Source of the DNA: a virus
Length of the DNA: 35,570 bases
Reading direction: 5' to 3' (one strand)
Virus record (IMG/VR): IMGVR_UViG_3300030118_002829
Coordinates: 58,721 to 94,290 of that record
The notes under the pieces were generated by a model. That model had not been told where the DNA came from. It made no database searches and saw only the letters and a program-made list of their open reading frames with translations. Position 1 is the stretch's first letter. Each line of letters starts with the position of its first letter. A program made the position numbers and the translations under genes. This document shows positions 6,530-12,940 of this stretch, one piece after another.

Positions 6530-6584
6530 GGTATCTTTCCTCAAAGTTCGATACCATATGGTTCGATGAAAAAACTTTAGTCGA
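6530..6584. repeat. Junction element E6: T2-type end hairpin and CATATG
   Basis: GGTATC (6530-6535), loop TTTCCTCAAAGTTC, GATACC (6550-6555), then ATAT. The loop is complementary to the T2 left-end core. The right side shows a weaker TTCGA/TCGAG pairing around a TGAAAAAACTTTAG loop, partly resembling the T3 end sequence. Confidence 0.75.
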
Positions 6585-6720
6585 GGGTATATGAAGGTGC
6601 GACTTGAAAATAATCTCAGATGAGTAGCGATATGCTAGAATATTGACATTGTTTTCTGTTTTCCGCATATTCTCAAGTAAATTGACATTTTTCACTAAAT
6701 TATCCTACATTTTTCATTAC
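6561..6720. other. T3 spacer 2: non-coding, AT-rich
   Basis: Lies between the CATATG of E6 and E7, with related ends (GATGAAAAA at the left, CATTTTTCATTAC at the right). No credible gene. GATATGC/GCATATT and CTTGA/TCAAG pairings suggest a folded RNA. The length is close to spacer 1 (166 against 158 bp, junction to junction) but I see no extended identity. Confidence 0.45.
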
Positions 6721-6746
6721 CATATGGTTCGGCTTTGCACAGAACC
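6717..6746. repeat. Junction element E7: CATATG with T1-type hairpin
   Basis: CATATG 6721-6726; hairpin GGTTC (6726-6730), loop GGCTTTGCACA, GAACC (6742-6746). The loop core matches E1 and E4. It opens the third T1 cassette. Confidence 0.8.
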
Positions 6747-6824
6747 CTACAAATAGATTCAACATTCTCTACTATTGCAAGTCAAGAACGATTGAATCAG
6801 ATTGATTAACAGGAGATGAAAAGA

Positions 6825-7355
6825 ATGGCAGACTATACAATGGATGATGACAAGTGGAACTCACGGGTTGCTTTGATTGAATCCCACATCAAGAATAACG
6901 ATGTTGGAGACATGGAAGCACCTTTGATGTGGAACCTAAAACAAGGAACAGAAAAACCCGAATACCGTAAGCGATATTGGAACAACATTACCAATATGTT
7001 CGCAACTGTGGATAACTCACCGATTATTATCGGCAAGAGAAGTTCACTCCCCCAAGCAGTGCAGGACTCTATGGAGATACTATGTGCGGAATATGCAACT
7101 GGCCAAAGTGCGCTTTTTGCTAGCCACCCAATGTATGCTCAAGTGCTTCGTGCAAGAGGTATCGCTGGATACACTCCTTACGAAAATGCGGAGTCCTATG
7201 CAAAGGCTCAAGTTGCAAACTTGAAAACAAGGCTTACAGGATACTACAAGAACTACACCGACAAAAACGCTGAATTGATTCAGTGGGATGGAACACTAAG
7301 TAAGGATGGTTCACCAAACCTTACTGTTCCAGCAGTTGAGGAGGCTGAAGTCTGA
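6825..7355 (+). CDS. Unknown 176-aa protein (T1 cassette, unit 3)
   Basis: Start chosen at the second ATG (MADYTMDDDKWNSRVALIES) because the GGAGATGA ribosome site is well spaced for it; the ATG at 6816 lies too close. Soluble, mixed alpha/beta, rich in Asn, Tyr and Lys, ending in an acidic VPAVEEAEV tail. It is the largest protein of the array, and its GC and codon use look a little higher than the neighbours', which may hint at separate acquisition. No family recognised. Confidence 0.75.
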   Translation: MADYTMDDDKWNSRVALIESHIKNNDVGDMEAPLMWNLKQGTEKPEYRKRYWNNITNMFATVDNSPIIIGKRSSLPQAVQDSMEILCAEYATGQSALFASHPMYAQVLRARGIAGYTPYENAESYAKAQVANLKTRLTGYYKNYTDKNAELIQWDGTLSKDGSPNLTVPAVEEAEV

Positions 7356-7377
7356 GCCTAATCGTTCTTGGCTTGCA

Positions 7378-7413
7378 CCTCACAGGATTTGCCTTCGGGC
7401 ATTTCTTGTGAGG
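7378..7413 (+). terminator. UUCG hairpin after the 176-aa gene
   Basis: CCTCACA (7378-7384) pairs with TGTGAGG (7407-7413), and inside it GCC-TTCG-GGC (7391-7400) forms a stable tetraloop stem. It lies 22 nt past the stop codon and abuts the E8 left hairpin. UUCG stems also sit just before E2 (4541-4551) and E9 (about 7850-7860), so this is a recurring feature of cassette ends. Confidence 0.5.
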
Positions 7414-7468
7414 TATGTTTACAAAGCAACATACCATATGGTAACAAAACTTTGAGGATTATGTTACC
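7412..7468. repeat. Junction element E8: twin hairpins around CATATG
   Basis: The best-formed copy. Left hairpin: GGTATGTT (7412-7419), loop TACAAAGC, AACATACC (7428-7435), eight pairs. Right hairpin: GGTAACA (7440-7446), loop with AACTTTGAGG, TGTTACC (7462-7468), seven pairs. The ATAT linker lies between. Confidence 0.85.
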
Positions 7469-7496
7469 TTATGAAAAATGATTAAACCTTACTATC

Positions 7497-7763
7497 ATGA
7501 TTGATTGGGAAGACATGGTTAAAGAATACAAGAAGCAATATGATGATGAAGACGGAATTAATGAATTTATTGATAGTTTACTACCTGTATATTATGGAGA
7601 TATATATTCAACCTATCATGAAGAAATTGGGACACCTATGAACATTGAAATTGAGGAGCATCACCAAGGTATGCAAATTTGGCAAATAATGAATATAGAT
7701 ATTTTTAATTCATTTTTTGAGAGTTTTCACTCTGCATGGACTCCTTTTGATGAGGAGGAGTGA
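7497..7763 (+). CDS. Unknown 88-aa acidic protein (T2 cassette, unit 3)
   Basis: Starts MIDWEDMVKEYKKQYDDEDG and ends with an EEE tail. The ATG directly follows TACTATC (7490-7496), 50 bp from the CATATG of E8, the same layout as the T2 gene at 4633. No Shine-Dalgarno. Strongly acidic (many Asp/Glu), with aromatic residues throughout; acidity alone could suggest a DNA mimic, but nothing specific supports this. Confidence 0.65.
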   Translation: MIDWEDMVKEYKKQYDDEDGINEFIDSLLPVYYGDIYSTYHEEIGTPMNIEIEEHHQGMQIWQIMNIDIFNSFFESFHSAWTPFDEEE

Positions 7764-7860
7764 ATTTGAGATACTGGGGAGTGGTTTTGTATGTTTACCA
7801 CAGGCAAGGGAGCCTCGGCAGATATGCCAAAAAGCCGAAAACTAAACATTCACCCTTCGG

Positions 7861-7890
7861 GGTCATTCTTCTCAAAGTTATGACCATATG
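7861..7890. repeat. Junction element E9: T2-type end hairpin and CATATG
   Basis: GGTCAT (7861-7866), loop TCTTCTCAAAGTT, ATGACC (7880-7885), then ATATGG. The loop is complementary to the T2 left-end core in E8. The right side lacks a hairpin. This is the last copy and closes the array. Confidence 0.8.
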
Positions 7891-8565
7891 GTTGGTAGAG
7901 ACTTAAACTTGAAATTATTTTTCTTAAAGTTAAGTTTTTGATGCTCGACTTGCAAATATGCCAGTTTAAATAGTTTCCAAGAATCCCAATACTGAGAATG
8001 ATTCAATATTCATTCTTAGATTATCTCGCATGGAGATTGACTTCTTCAATGCGACTAATACCTAACCTTAGTATATCAACGCAGTATCACAAGGTAGTCA
8101 ATTTTACCACCCATTTTTGTATGGATTTATTTGGGTTACATTCAATTGACATATACAGTATAATATAATGTATAGGTATTAGATAATTAATACATAATAT
8201 TTGATTTGATAATATGGATTTTTCTTTATTTTGCAATTATTGTAGTGAACTACAAAATCAAAAATGGGGAAAAACCGAGGGACGCAAAAGAGAAAGTAAG
8301 TATTATTGTAATATTGTAAATATTGTAATAATATAATATATATTATACTCTCTTTCTTTTACTTACTTTCTTTCTCTATGGGAAGTGTTACAATATCTAC
8401 AATATTACAATATTCTACAAAATGGCTCGCAGTGTCATCTTTGCATTTTTTACAAAGACTGCATAATGCGAAAATATACTACAATAATGAAAGAAGCAGG
8501 AAAATTCCAGATTTTTTTCATATGAGTTTTTTAATGTGAAACTACTAGCATAAACAGGTGATGAT
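7891..8565. other. Long AT-rich non-coding region
   Basis: No credible gene over 670 bp. Near its left end are three small hairpins: ACTTAA/TTAAGT at about 7910-7943, AGAATGA/TCATTCT (7995-8001 with 8010-8016) and TCGCAT/ATGCGA (8026-8031 with 8049-8054). The 8100-8450 part is extremely AT-rich and repetitive. An AGGTGATG ribosome site for the next gene ends the region. It probably carries control signals, and perhaps a replication origin. Confidence 0.6.
8240..8487. repeat. Inverted repeats and iteron-like words, candidate origin
   Basis: A 24-bp word at 8305-8328 (ATTGTAATATTGTAAATATT...) recurs inverted at 8388-8411 with one mismatch. An 11-bp word GAAAGTAAGTA (8292-8302) recurs inverted at 8360-8370. 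The two pairs interlock rather than nest. The core CTACAA(T) recurs at 8250, 8398, 8415 and 8479, the first being the arm of a TTGTAG-TGAA-CTACAA hairpin. AT-rich DNA with iteron-like repeats next to replication genes fits an origin or operator array. No archaeal ORB consensus is visible. Confidence 0.45.
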
Positions 8566-8826
8566 ATGGATACACAAAAGAAAATAAAAGACACAATCAA
8601 AATGATAGAGAAGTTACTACTATCAAAGAATAAGCAATACGGAGATTCCGCAATGAATCCCCTTGGCATATTTGCTAATGGTTCAGCAGAGGAATTGATT
8701 CGTGTTAGAATAGATGATAAATTAAATAGATTACTTCAAGGAGATGAATCTATAGAAAGTGATACAGATGTAATATTAGACCTAATCGGTTATCTTGTAT
8801 TACTTCTAATATCAATGGAAGAATAA
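8566..8826 (+). CDS. DUF1599 / Nmad1-like small phage protein
   Basis: 86 residues. The central stretch SKNKQYGDSAMNPLGIF, followed by SAEELIRVRIDDKLNRLLQG, DTDVILDLIGYL and a hydrophobic end, matches my memory of the DUF1599 family (nucleotide modification associated domain 1) common in phages. Function unproven; a role near modified nucleotides has been proposed for the family from gene context. It has a strong AGGTGATG ribosome site and is the first gene of the long plus-strand run. Confidence 0.65.
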   Translation: MDTQKKIKDTIKMIEKLLLSKNKQYGDSAMNPLGIFANGSAEELIRVRIDDKLNRLLQGDESIESDTDVILDLIGYLVLLLISMEE

Positions 8827-8848
8827 GATTTGAATGAGTCCCACCACT

Positions 8849-9034
8849 ATCTATAGAGCGAGTAACCAAAAGGTATGAGTTAAAAGGGTTAAACTGGATA
8901 ACGGTCTGAGTAATGAAAGCGAAGTAGATGGGTTCAAAACTATTGTTTGAGAATAGATAATCTTGAATGCACTCAAAACTATTGGGCTGGCCTAATAGAC
9001 CTCTGCATGAAGGGCGGGGCATCGTTCTATAGAT
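8849..9034 (+). ncRNA. Structured leader RNA before the 74-aa gene
   Basis: ATCTATAGAGCG (8849-8860) pairs with CGTTCTATAGAT (9023-9034), 12 pairs including one G-T, enclosing about 160 nt. Inside, CTATTGGG pairs with CCTAATAG (8979-8998) and TCAAA with TTTGA (8934-8950). A 12-nt word TCAAAACTATTG occurs twice (8934 and 8973). The closing stem ends at the GGAGATGA ribosome site of the next gene, so folding could control translation. Family unknown. Confidence 0.5.
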
Positions 9035-9046
9035 GGAGATGAGATT

Positions 9047-9271
9047 ATGAATGATGAAGAAAGAAATAGATTACTAGAAGAAGTTCAAAGTGTAATTACT
9101 GAACAATGTGAAAGTTTGAGAAATTCAGTTGATGATTTAATTAGGGGCATGGTTGGTATGACATATGCGGCTCTAATGCATTTAGATAAAGACGATTATG
9201 AAAGTGCTAGGCAACAATTACTTGATATTATAGTTATATTAGAAAAAAGAAAGTTGGAGATGGAAGAATGA
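9047..9271 (+). CDS. Unknown 74-aa helical protein
   Basis: Starts MNDEERNRLLEEVQSVITEQ with GGAGATGA upstream. All-helical and highly charged, coiled-coil-like. The stop overlaps the start of the next gene by 4 nt. It follows the structured leader at 8849-9034. Function unknown. Confidence 0.65.
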   Translation: MNDEERNRLLEEVQSVITEQCESLRNSVDDLIRGMVGMTYAALMHLDKDDYESARQQLLDIIVILEKRKLEMEE

Positions 9272-9963
9272 ATATTTTTGCACTATCAAAATGTCCTCAT
9301 AAATCAGCAAAAGAAATGATAGATAAACATGTAGTAAAGATGCCGACAGAGACTTGTCAGATGTTACATACAAATATTCTATACATGCAATTTGTTGATG
9401 TGAAAGGTAGAATACCTAAATTGCGTGACCTTAAAAAATACCATGAAGAAATTAACTCAGTGTTGATGAAACCTGCAATGTTAAATCACCCCTCAACGAT
9501 ATGGTCTAGACAGTCGAAAGATAATTTTGATTGGCTCTTTCAACACGGTAAGGCTTTGTGCAAAGAATACTCTTATCGCTACAATGGTAAAGAACATGGT
9601 TCAGAAAAACGAATACTCGATTGTATGATTTATGAAGATTTAATTTATAACCAACACAATTACGAATATCAAAGACTTACTCCTGTGCTAATCGCTATGG
9701 ATGATAAGTATCGAATTGAAAGAAATTTCGATATGGTTTTTGCTGACCAAAACTGGTATGACGAGAGAGAATGGAAATATGTCATCAAATCATACCGTCA
9801 TTATTATTTAGAAGGCAAGTGGAGATTTGCAGAGTGGAAAATGAATAGGCAACCTTCTTGGTGGCCTAAAGACCATATACAGAAAAAAGACCAAGAATGG
9901 AATGATTGGTTAGAATCAGAAAACGAAAGAATAAGGAGGGCAAATGAATGTCTAAACATATAA
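9268..9963 (+). CDS. Conserved phage protein of unknown function (MNIF...DKHVVKM family)
   Basis: The N-terminus MNIFALSKCPHKSAKEMIDK, followed by HVVKMPTETCQML, matches a family I know from many marine phages, which begins MNIF, has DKHxVKMxxETxQML, then NHPxxxW and a GLxLCxEYSYRYG-like motif (here HPSTIW near 76 and ALCKEYSYRY near 96-105). It has conserved His, Cys and Glu residues that could bind metal or catalyse, but no function is established to my knowledge. 231 residues, coupled to both neighbours by overlap. Confidence 0.75.
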   Translation: MNIFALSKCPHKSAKEMIDKHVVKMPTETCQMLHTNILYMQFVDVKGRIPKLRDLKKYHEEINSVLMKPAMLNHPSTIWSRQSKDNFDWLFQHGKALCKEYSYRYNGKEHGSEKRILDCMIYEDLIYNQHNYEYQRLTPVLIAMDDKYRIERNFDMVFADQNWYDEREWKYVIKSYRHYYLEGKWRFAEWKMNRQPSWWPKDHIQKKDQEWNDWLESENERIRRANECLNI

Positions 9964-10325
9964 ATGGAAAAGTCTTGAAATTTAAGAAACAACTAGAACA
10001 AGAGGGCTTCAATGTAGATATTGGAGACAACTGTTGGAGGATATACAAGATAGGACAACCGTTCTATTCTTTCCATCCTGCCGAGAAAGGTATCCGACCT
10101 TGCATATCTTGGATAAAAGCAAACTACAAGATTGACCTTAACAGGCAACAGAATAAACCAAAGAAGAAGATGTGTAGCAAAGAACTTGCTAAAATGCATC
10201 ATGAGAAAATTCAATCTTTGGAACAACGGCTAAAATTATCTAGTGATAGATTTACAGAATTAGTCGCATTTTTACGAAGGAAACATATTGATGTTTTTGA
10301 AGAATTTATGGAGAGATACGAATGA
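9948..10325 (+). CDS. Unknown 125-aa basic protein
   Basis: Starts MSKHINGKVLKFKKQLEQEG 16 nt inside the end of the previous gene, with AGGAGGG upstream. The N-terminal half has compact mixed structure (GFNVDIGDNCWRIYKIGQ); after a lysine-rich hinge (NKPKKKMCSK) the C-terminal half is a likely coiled coil. Basic charge suggests nucleic acid binding. No family recognised. Confidence 0.65.
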   Translation: MSKHINGKVLKFKKQLEQEGFNVDIGDNCWRIYKIGQPFYSFHPAEKGIRPCISWIKANYKIDLNRQQNKPKKKMCSKELAKMHHEKIQSLEQRLKLSSDRFTELVAFLRRKHIDVFEEFMERYE

Positions 10326-10564
10326 AAAAGAAAATCAAGAAAATGGTAATTTATTACGATGATGATTCAACCATCATTCTAGAAAATGGAATGGTTGGTA
10401 GGACAGGCAATTGGGATAATCACTGTGCAATATGCGGTGAAAAAAGTGAACAAAGTATCTGTTCTGATGAATGCCAAGAAGAAGCATATGAAATTCTATC
10501 TCAAATCAGAGAAGAAGAATACCAAAACGAATTGCTTTATGATAAGATGAGGGATAACCTATGA
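10322..10564 (+). CDS. 80-aa zinc-finger protein
   Basis: MKKKIKKMVIYYDDDSTIIL forms a basic beta N-terminus; then CAICGEKSEQSICSDEC supplies a CxxC-x8-CxxxC zinc site typical of short treble-clef or FCS-like fingers, followed by an acidic helix. Overlaps both neighbours by 4 nt. Possibly a DNA-, RNA- or protein-binding microprotein. Confidence 0.65.
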   Translation: MKKKIKKMVIYYDDDSTIILENGMVGRTGNWDNHCAICGEKSEQSICSDECQEEAYEILSQIREEEYQNELLYDKMRDNL

Positions 10565-10800
10565 AAGAGAAATACTTTAGCACAATAGAAAAAGAATTGA
10601 ACACTATGATTAACAAACTAGCAGAGAACATGCTTAATGCAGTAAGGGATGAAGAATGGGAAGCCGTTCTTCTATCAGCAGGTGCAATTATGGATAATGT
10701 AAAAACTATTTATCCAGTTGCAAGTGGTAACTTACATAGAATCATGAGTGGTAAATTTAATGGCGATAAGCCAGTAGAGAATAACCATTTATTTGGTTAA
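10561..10800 (+). CDS. Unknown 79-aa protein
   Basis: Starts MKEKYFSTIEKELNTMINKL; helical N-terminal two thirds, then a more polar tail. ATGA overlap with the previous gene. It ends 10 nt before the tRNA gene. No family recognised. Confidence 0.6.
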   Translation: MKEKYFSTIEKELNTMINKLAENMLNAVRDEEWEAVLLSAGAIMDNVKTIYPVASGNLHRIMSGKFNGDKPVENNHLFG

Positions 10801-10810
10801 AATCATACAT

Positions 10811-10882
10811 GGGCGTATGGTGTAACGGATAGCATGTTGGCCTTCTAAGCCGAAGATAGGGGTTCGATTCCTCTTACGCCCG
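10811..10882 (+). tRNA. tRNA-Arg (anticodon UCU)
   Basis: A 72-nt cloverleaf: acceptor GGGCGTA/TACGCCC with G73, D arm GTGT/GCAT, anticodon stem TTGGC/GCCGA around loop CTTCTAA (anticodon TCT at 10844-10846), and T arm AGGGG-TTCGATT-CCTCT. CCA is not encoded. It reads AGA, by eye the main arginine codon of these genes. It lies between two small genes on the same strand and is probably processed from the common transcript. Confidence 0.95.
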
Positions 10883-10905
10883 TATGATAAAACGGAGATG
10901 ATATA

Positions 10906-11145
10906 ATGACACAAATAGAATTTAGATTAATAGAAGAAAATGATATGCCACCAATTGTAATTACTTACGGTGATGACTTAGAACCAAAAGTAGTTTTGAA
11001 TACTCATCATAAGATTTGGCTAACTTGGAAAAGAAAGATTATTGGTGGAGTAGCAAAGAGTCTTTACGATAAGATTGATGAGTTACTAGATAGTTACTTA
11101 GCCGACCAATACCAATTACAGGAGATGGATGCATGGGAAGAATGA
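10906..11145 (+). CDS. Unknown 79-aa protein
   Basis: Starts MTQIEFRLIEENDMPPIVIT after a clear GGAGATGATATA site. Beta-rich N-terminus, helical C-terminus ending in an acidic MDAWEE tail. Its stop overlaps the start of the helix-turn-helix microprotein. No family recognised. Confidence 0.65.
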   Translation: MTQIEFRLIEENDMPPIVITYGDDLEPKVVLNTHHKIWLTWKRKIIGGVAKSLYDKIDELLDSYLADQYQLQEMDAWEE

Positions 11146-11252
11146 AAGAAATAGCAATGTTACTAGAAGATGGTAATAGCGTTTATGAAGTCGCTAGAAT
11201 CATGAAAGTAGATGTAAAGGTCATTAAGGCTTTAGTAAACAGGAGGAAGTAA
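11142..11252 (+). CDS. 36-aa helix-turn-helix microprotein
   Basis: MKEIAMLLEDGNSVYEVARI continues MKVDVKVIKALVNRRK. Helix, NSVYEVARIMKV turn and second helix fit a minimal resolvase-type HTH with a basic end. It is coupled to the previous gene by ATGA and, through an AGGAGG in its own last codons, to the next. Could be a mini-repressor or DNA-binding peptide. Confidence 0.55.
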   Translation: MKEIAMLLEDGNSVYEVARIMKVDVKVIKALVNRRK

Positions 11253-11253
11253 T

Positions 11254-11601
11254 ATGCCATATGAAGATAATAGATTTTGGGACCCGAAGAAAGGTTGGGT
11301 TAGACCAAAGAGAGGACTTGTAATTAAAAGACGCAGACCTCAATTGACTATTGATGAACAATATATAGATGATTACGATAATGCTCCAATGAATGAAAAT
11401 TGGGACTTAACAGATGATAATACTGACTTTAAACAAGGCTATGATAAAAATACTAAACCATTAACGATATTATCTAATTATTACTATGAAGTGAAGTCAT
11501 TTCACTTCTGGAATAAAATATTAAATTTGATTCCTTTCATTTCAGTAGAAGAAATAGTAGAGGAAGACACAACCAAAAACCCATTCACAAGGAGAGATTA
11601 A
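11254..11601 (+). CDS. Unknown 115-aa protein
   Basis: Starts MPYEDNRFWDPKKGWVRPKR with a perfect AGGAGG site. Basic N-terminal segment, acidic centre (DDYDNAPMNENWDLTDDNTD) and a moderately hydrophobic aromatic stretch (SNYYYEVKSFHFWNKILNLI). Not clearly a membrane helix. No family recognised. Confidence 0.65.
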   Translation: MPYEDNRFWDPKKGWVRPKRGLVIKRRRPQLTIDEQYIDDYDNAPMNENWDLTDDNTDFKQGYDKNTKPLTILSNYYYEVKSFHFWNKILNLIPFISVEEIVEEDTTKNPFTRRD

Positions 11602-11602
11602 A

Positions 11603-12895
11603 ATGAATTACAATAACAGACTAAGAAGCGAAATACTAGCAAGAGGAGGAGAGTTTATTGCCACAGGTAATCTTATTCACGATATGGTGAGTAAGAAGTG
11701 GGATAATCCTACAGGAGCATTCAACATAGCATTGAAGAATAATCTTGTTGAAATGTCCGTTGCTGATGATTGGAAAGAAGCGAGAAAGGAATGGAAAGCA
11801 ACAGGGAATGTTTGGTATATTCCTTTAGCCGATGATGCTACTGAGGTTCTACCCGAACCACATAGAAGTAGCCATCCTCATTACTGTGTTTGTGGCCATC
11901 CAATTGCTTGGCACTTTGAAATCGAAAATACAGAAAACGGTAGAGTAGAAGTTGTTGGTAGTGAACATATTGGATTTTGGATGATTGTCAGACACTTAGT
12001 AGAAAATCTAGAAATGGACCCCGAAGAAGTTACTCAAGAAAGAGTCCAAGAGTGGGTCAAAGAATCTATCAAATCTATGAAAGCCGAATGGTGGTGGAGT
12101 CAATACGGAGAGGAATTTGAAGAATGGTTTACTGCTATCAGAGAACAAGATTTAATTCTCAATGTAAGAGATGGTCCTCAATATTATGATAACGATACTA
12201 GAAGATATGAATACAAGAAATTGATTCGTAAGAAAGGTGTAGGAACGAGAGGAACCAATGACTTCCAAATGCCTTCTATTGTTTGGAGATGGAACCATCC
12301 CGATAACGATAAGACGGCTCAGATAAACACGACAGGTTATCCTAATCGTGATTTGTGGAATGACCTACAAATGTTCTACTTTAATCTAGATAAGCACAAT
12401 GCTAAGATTGCGGAGATGCATCAAGAGAGACAAGATAGAATCGAACAAGTCATTGAAGAAAGGAGACTTGCAGACGAAGCACAGGCTCAAAGAGAAAGGG
12501 AACAAAGAGCAAGGGCTGAAGCAAGAGCCGAAAGGATTCGTCTAGAAAGAATCGAACAACAGAGACTTCTTGATACTGCCTTTGAAAGAACATGTTCTGA
12601 ATGGGGTATTGTTCAATTCTCAGCCGAAGATGGTAGAGATGATTGGGAACAAGATTTCCTACTAAAGATGATTGGCAAGATTAATTCTATGGCTTACATT
12701 TCTGAGAAGCAAAAGCAAAGAGTCATCAAGATTATCAATCGTGAAGATGAACCTGCTACTGAAAAACAACTTGCTTACATTCGTGCTTTAGGAGGAGAAC
12801 CAAACCCTAATCTAACTAAGAGAAAAGCGAGTGATATGATTGACCAATTGAAAAATCCTCAAAATTCTGTTCTTGCAGGAGAGGAGGAGGAATGA
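11603..12895 (+). CDS. 430-aa protein with zinc-like motif, coiled coil and C-terminal KQLAYI domain
   Basis: The N-terminal half is unrecognised apart from a HYCVCGHPIAWHF segment near residue 92, a possible zinc site. Residues about 275-325 form a long charged coiled coil (QAQREREQRARAEARAE). The end, ATEKQLAYIRALGGEPN then TKRKASDMIDQL, matches a short helical domain seen at the C-terminus of many phage DNA-processing proteins. An acidic GEEEE tail closes it. It may act in DNA metabolism through the C-terminal domain; the precise role is unknown. Confidence 0.75.
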   Translation: MNYNNRLRSEILARGGEFIATGNLIHDMVSKKWDNPTGAFNIALKNNLVEMSVADDWKEARKEWKATGNVWYIPLADDATEVLPEPHRSSHPHYCVCGHPIAWHFEIENTENGRVEVVGSEHIGFWMIVRHLVENLEMDPEEVTQERVQEWVKESIKSMKAEWWWSQYGEEFEEWFTAIREQDLILNVRDGPQYYDNDTRRYEYKKLIRKKGVGTRGTNDFQMPSIVWRWNHPDNDKTAQINTTGYPNRDLWNDLQMFYFNLDKHNAKIAEMHQERQDRIEQVIEERRLADEAQAQREREQRARAEARAERIRLERIEQQRLLDTAFERTCSEWGIVQFSAEDGRDDWEQDFLLKMIGKINSMAYISEKQKQRVIKIINREDEPATEKQLAYIRALGGEPNPNLTKRKASDMIDQLKNPQNSVLAGEEEE

Positions 12896-12939
12896 AGTCA
12901 AATCACTGGCTTAAAGTAGACAAAAAGGAGAATGAATAA
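12892..12939 (+). CDS. Possible 15-aa peptide
   Basis: MKSNHWLKVDKKENE, with an ATGA overlap and a long GGAGGAGGAGG ribosome site upstream. It may be a real micropeptide, or simply a coupling bridge to the next gene at 12941. Nothing else supports it. Confidence 0.3.
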   Translation: MKSNHWLKVDKKENE

Positions 12940-12940
12940 A

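Larger units (their letters stand above)
3946..7890. other. Palindrome-partitioned cassette array (three T1-T2 units separated by T3 spacers)
   Basis: Nine CATATG-centred junctions at 3946, 4570, 5192, 5350, 6026, 6555, 6721, 7435 and 7885 cut this region into T1 cassettes (624, 676, 714 bp), T2 cassettes (622, 529, 450 bp) and short T3 spacers (158, 166 bp) in strict order T1-T2-T3. T1 ends carry hairpins whose loops read GGCTTTGTA at the left and TACAAAGCC at the right. T2 ends read AACTTTGAG and CTCAAAGTT. T3 ends share TGAAAnATGTG-like sequence without a hairpin. Genes run rightwards in units 1 and 3 and leftwards in unit 2. I found no ACCATATGGT elsewhere in the window. Mechanism unknown; mobile or invertible cassettes, or RNA-level processing, are the leading ideas. 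Confidence 0.8.

Noticed and set aside
5765-7347. Word GAGGCTGA repeated four times (5765, 6045, 6086, 7340)
   Set aside because: Eight bases at unrelated contexts, one inside a gene; no fixed spacing or structure supports a function.
3946-7890. CRISPR array
   Set aside because: The repeats are palindromes spaced 158-714 bp apart with genes between them; there are no uniform spacers and no cas genes.
3946-7890. Integron attC sites
   Set aside because: The junctions are folded palindromes, but lack the RYYYAAC/GTTRRRY ends and no integrase gene is in the window.
3946-7890. NdeI linker or cloning artefact (CATATG)
   Set aside because: The palindrome extends to ACCATATGGT and is surrounded by variable, paired stems and conserved loops that a linker would not create.
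8415-8669. Minus-strand 84-codon frame
   Set aside because: Runs antisense to the DUF1599-like gene and across AT-rich DNA without a start signal.
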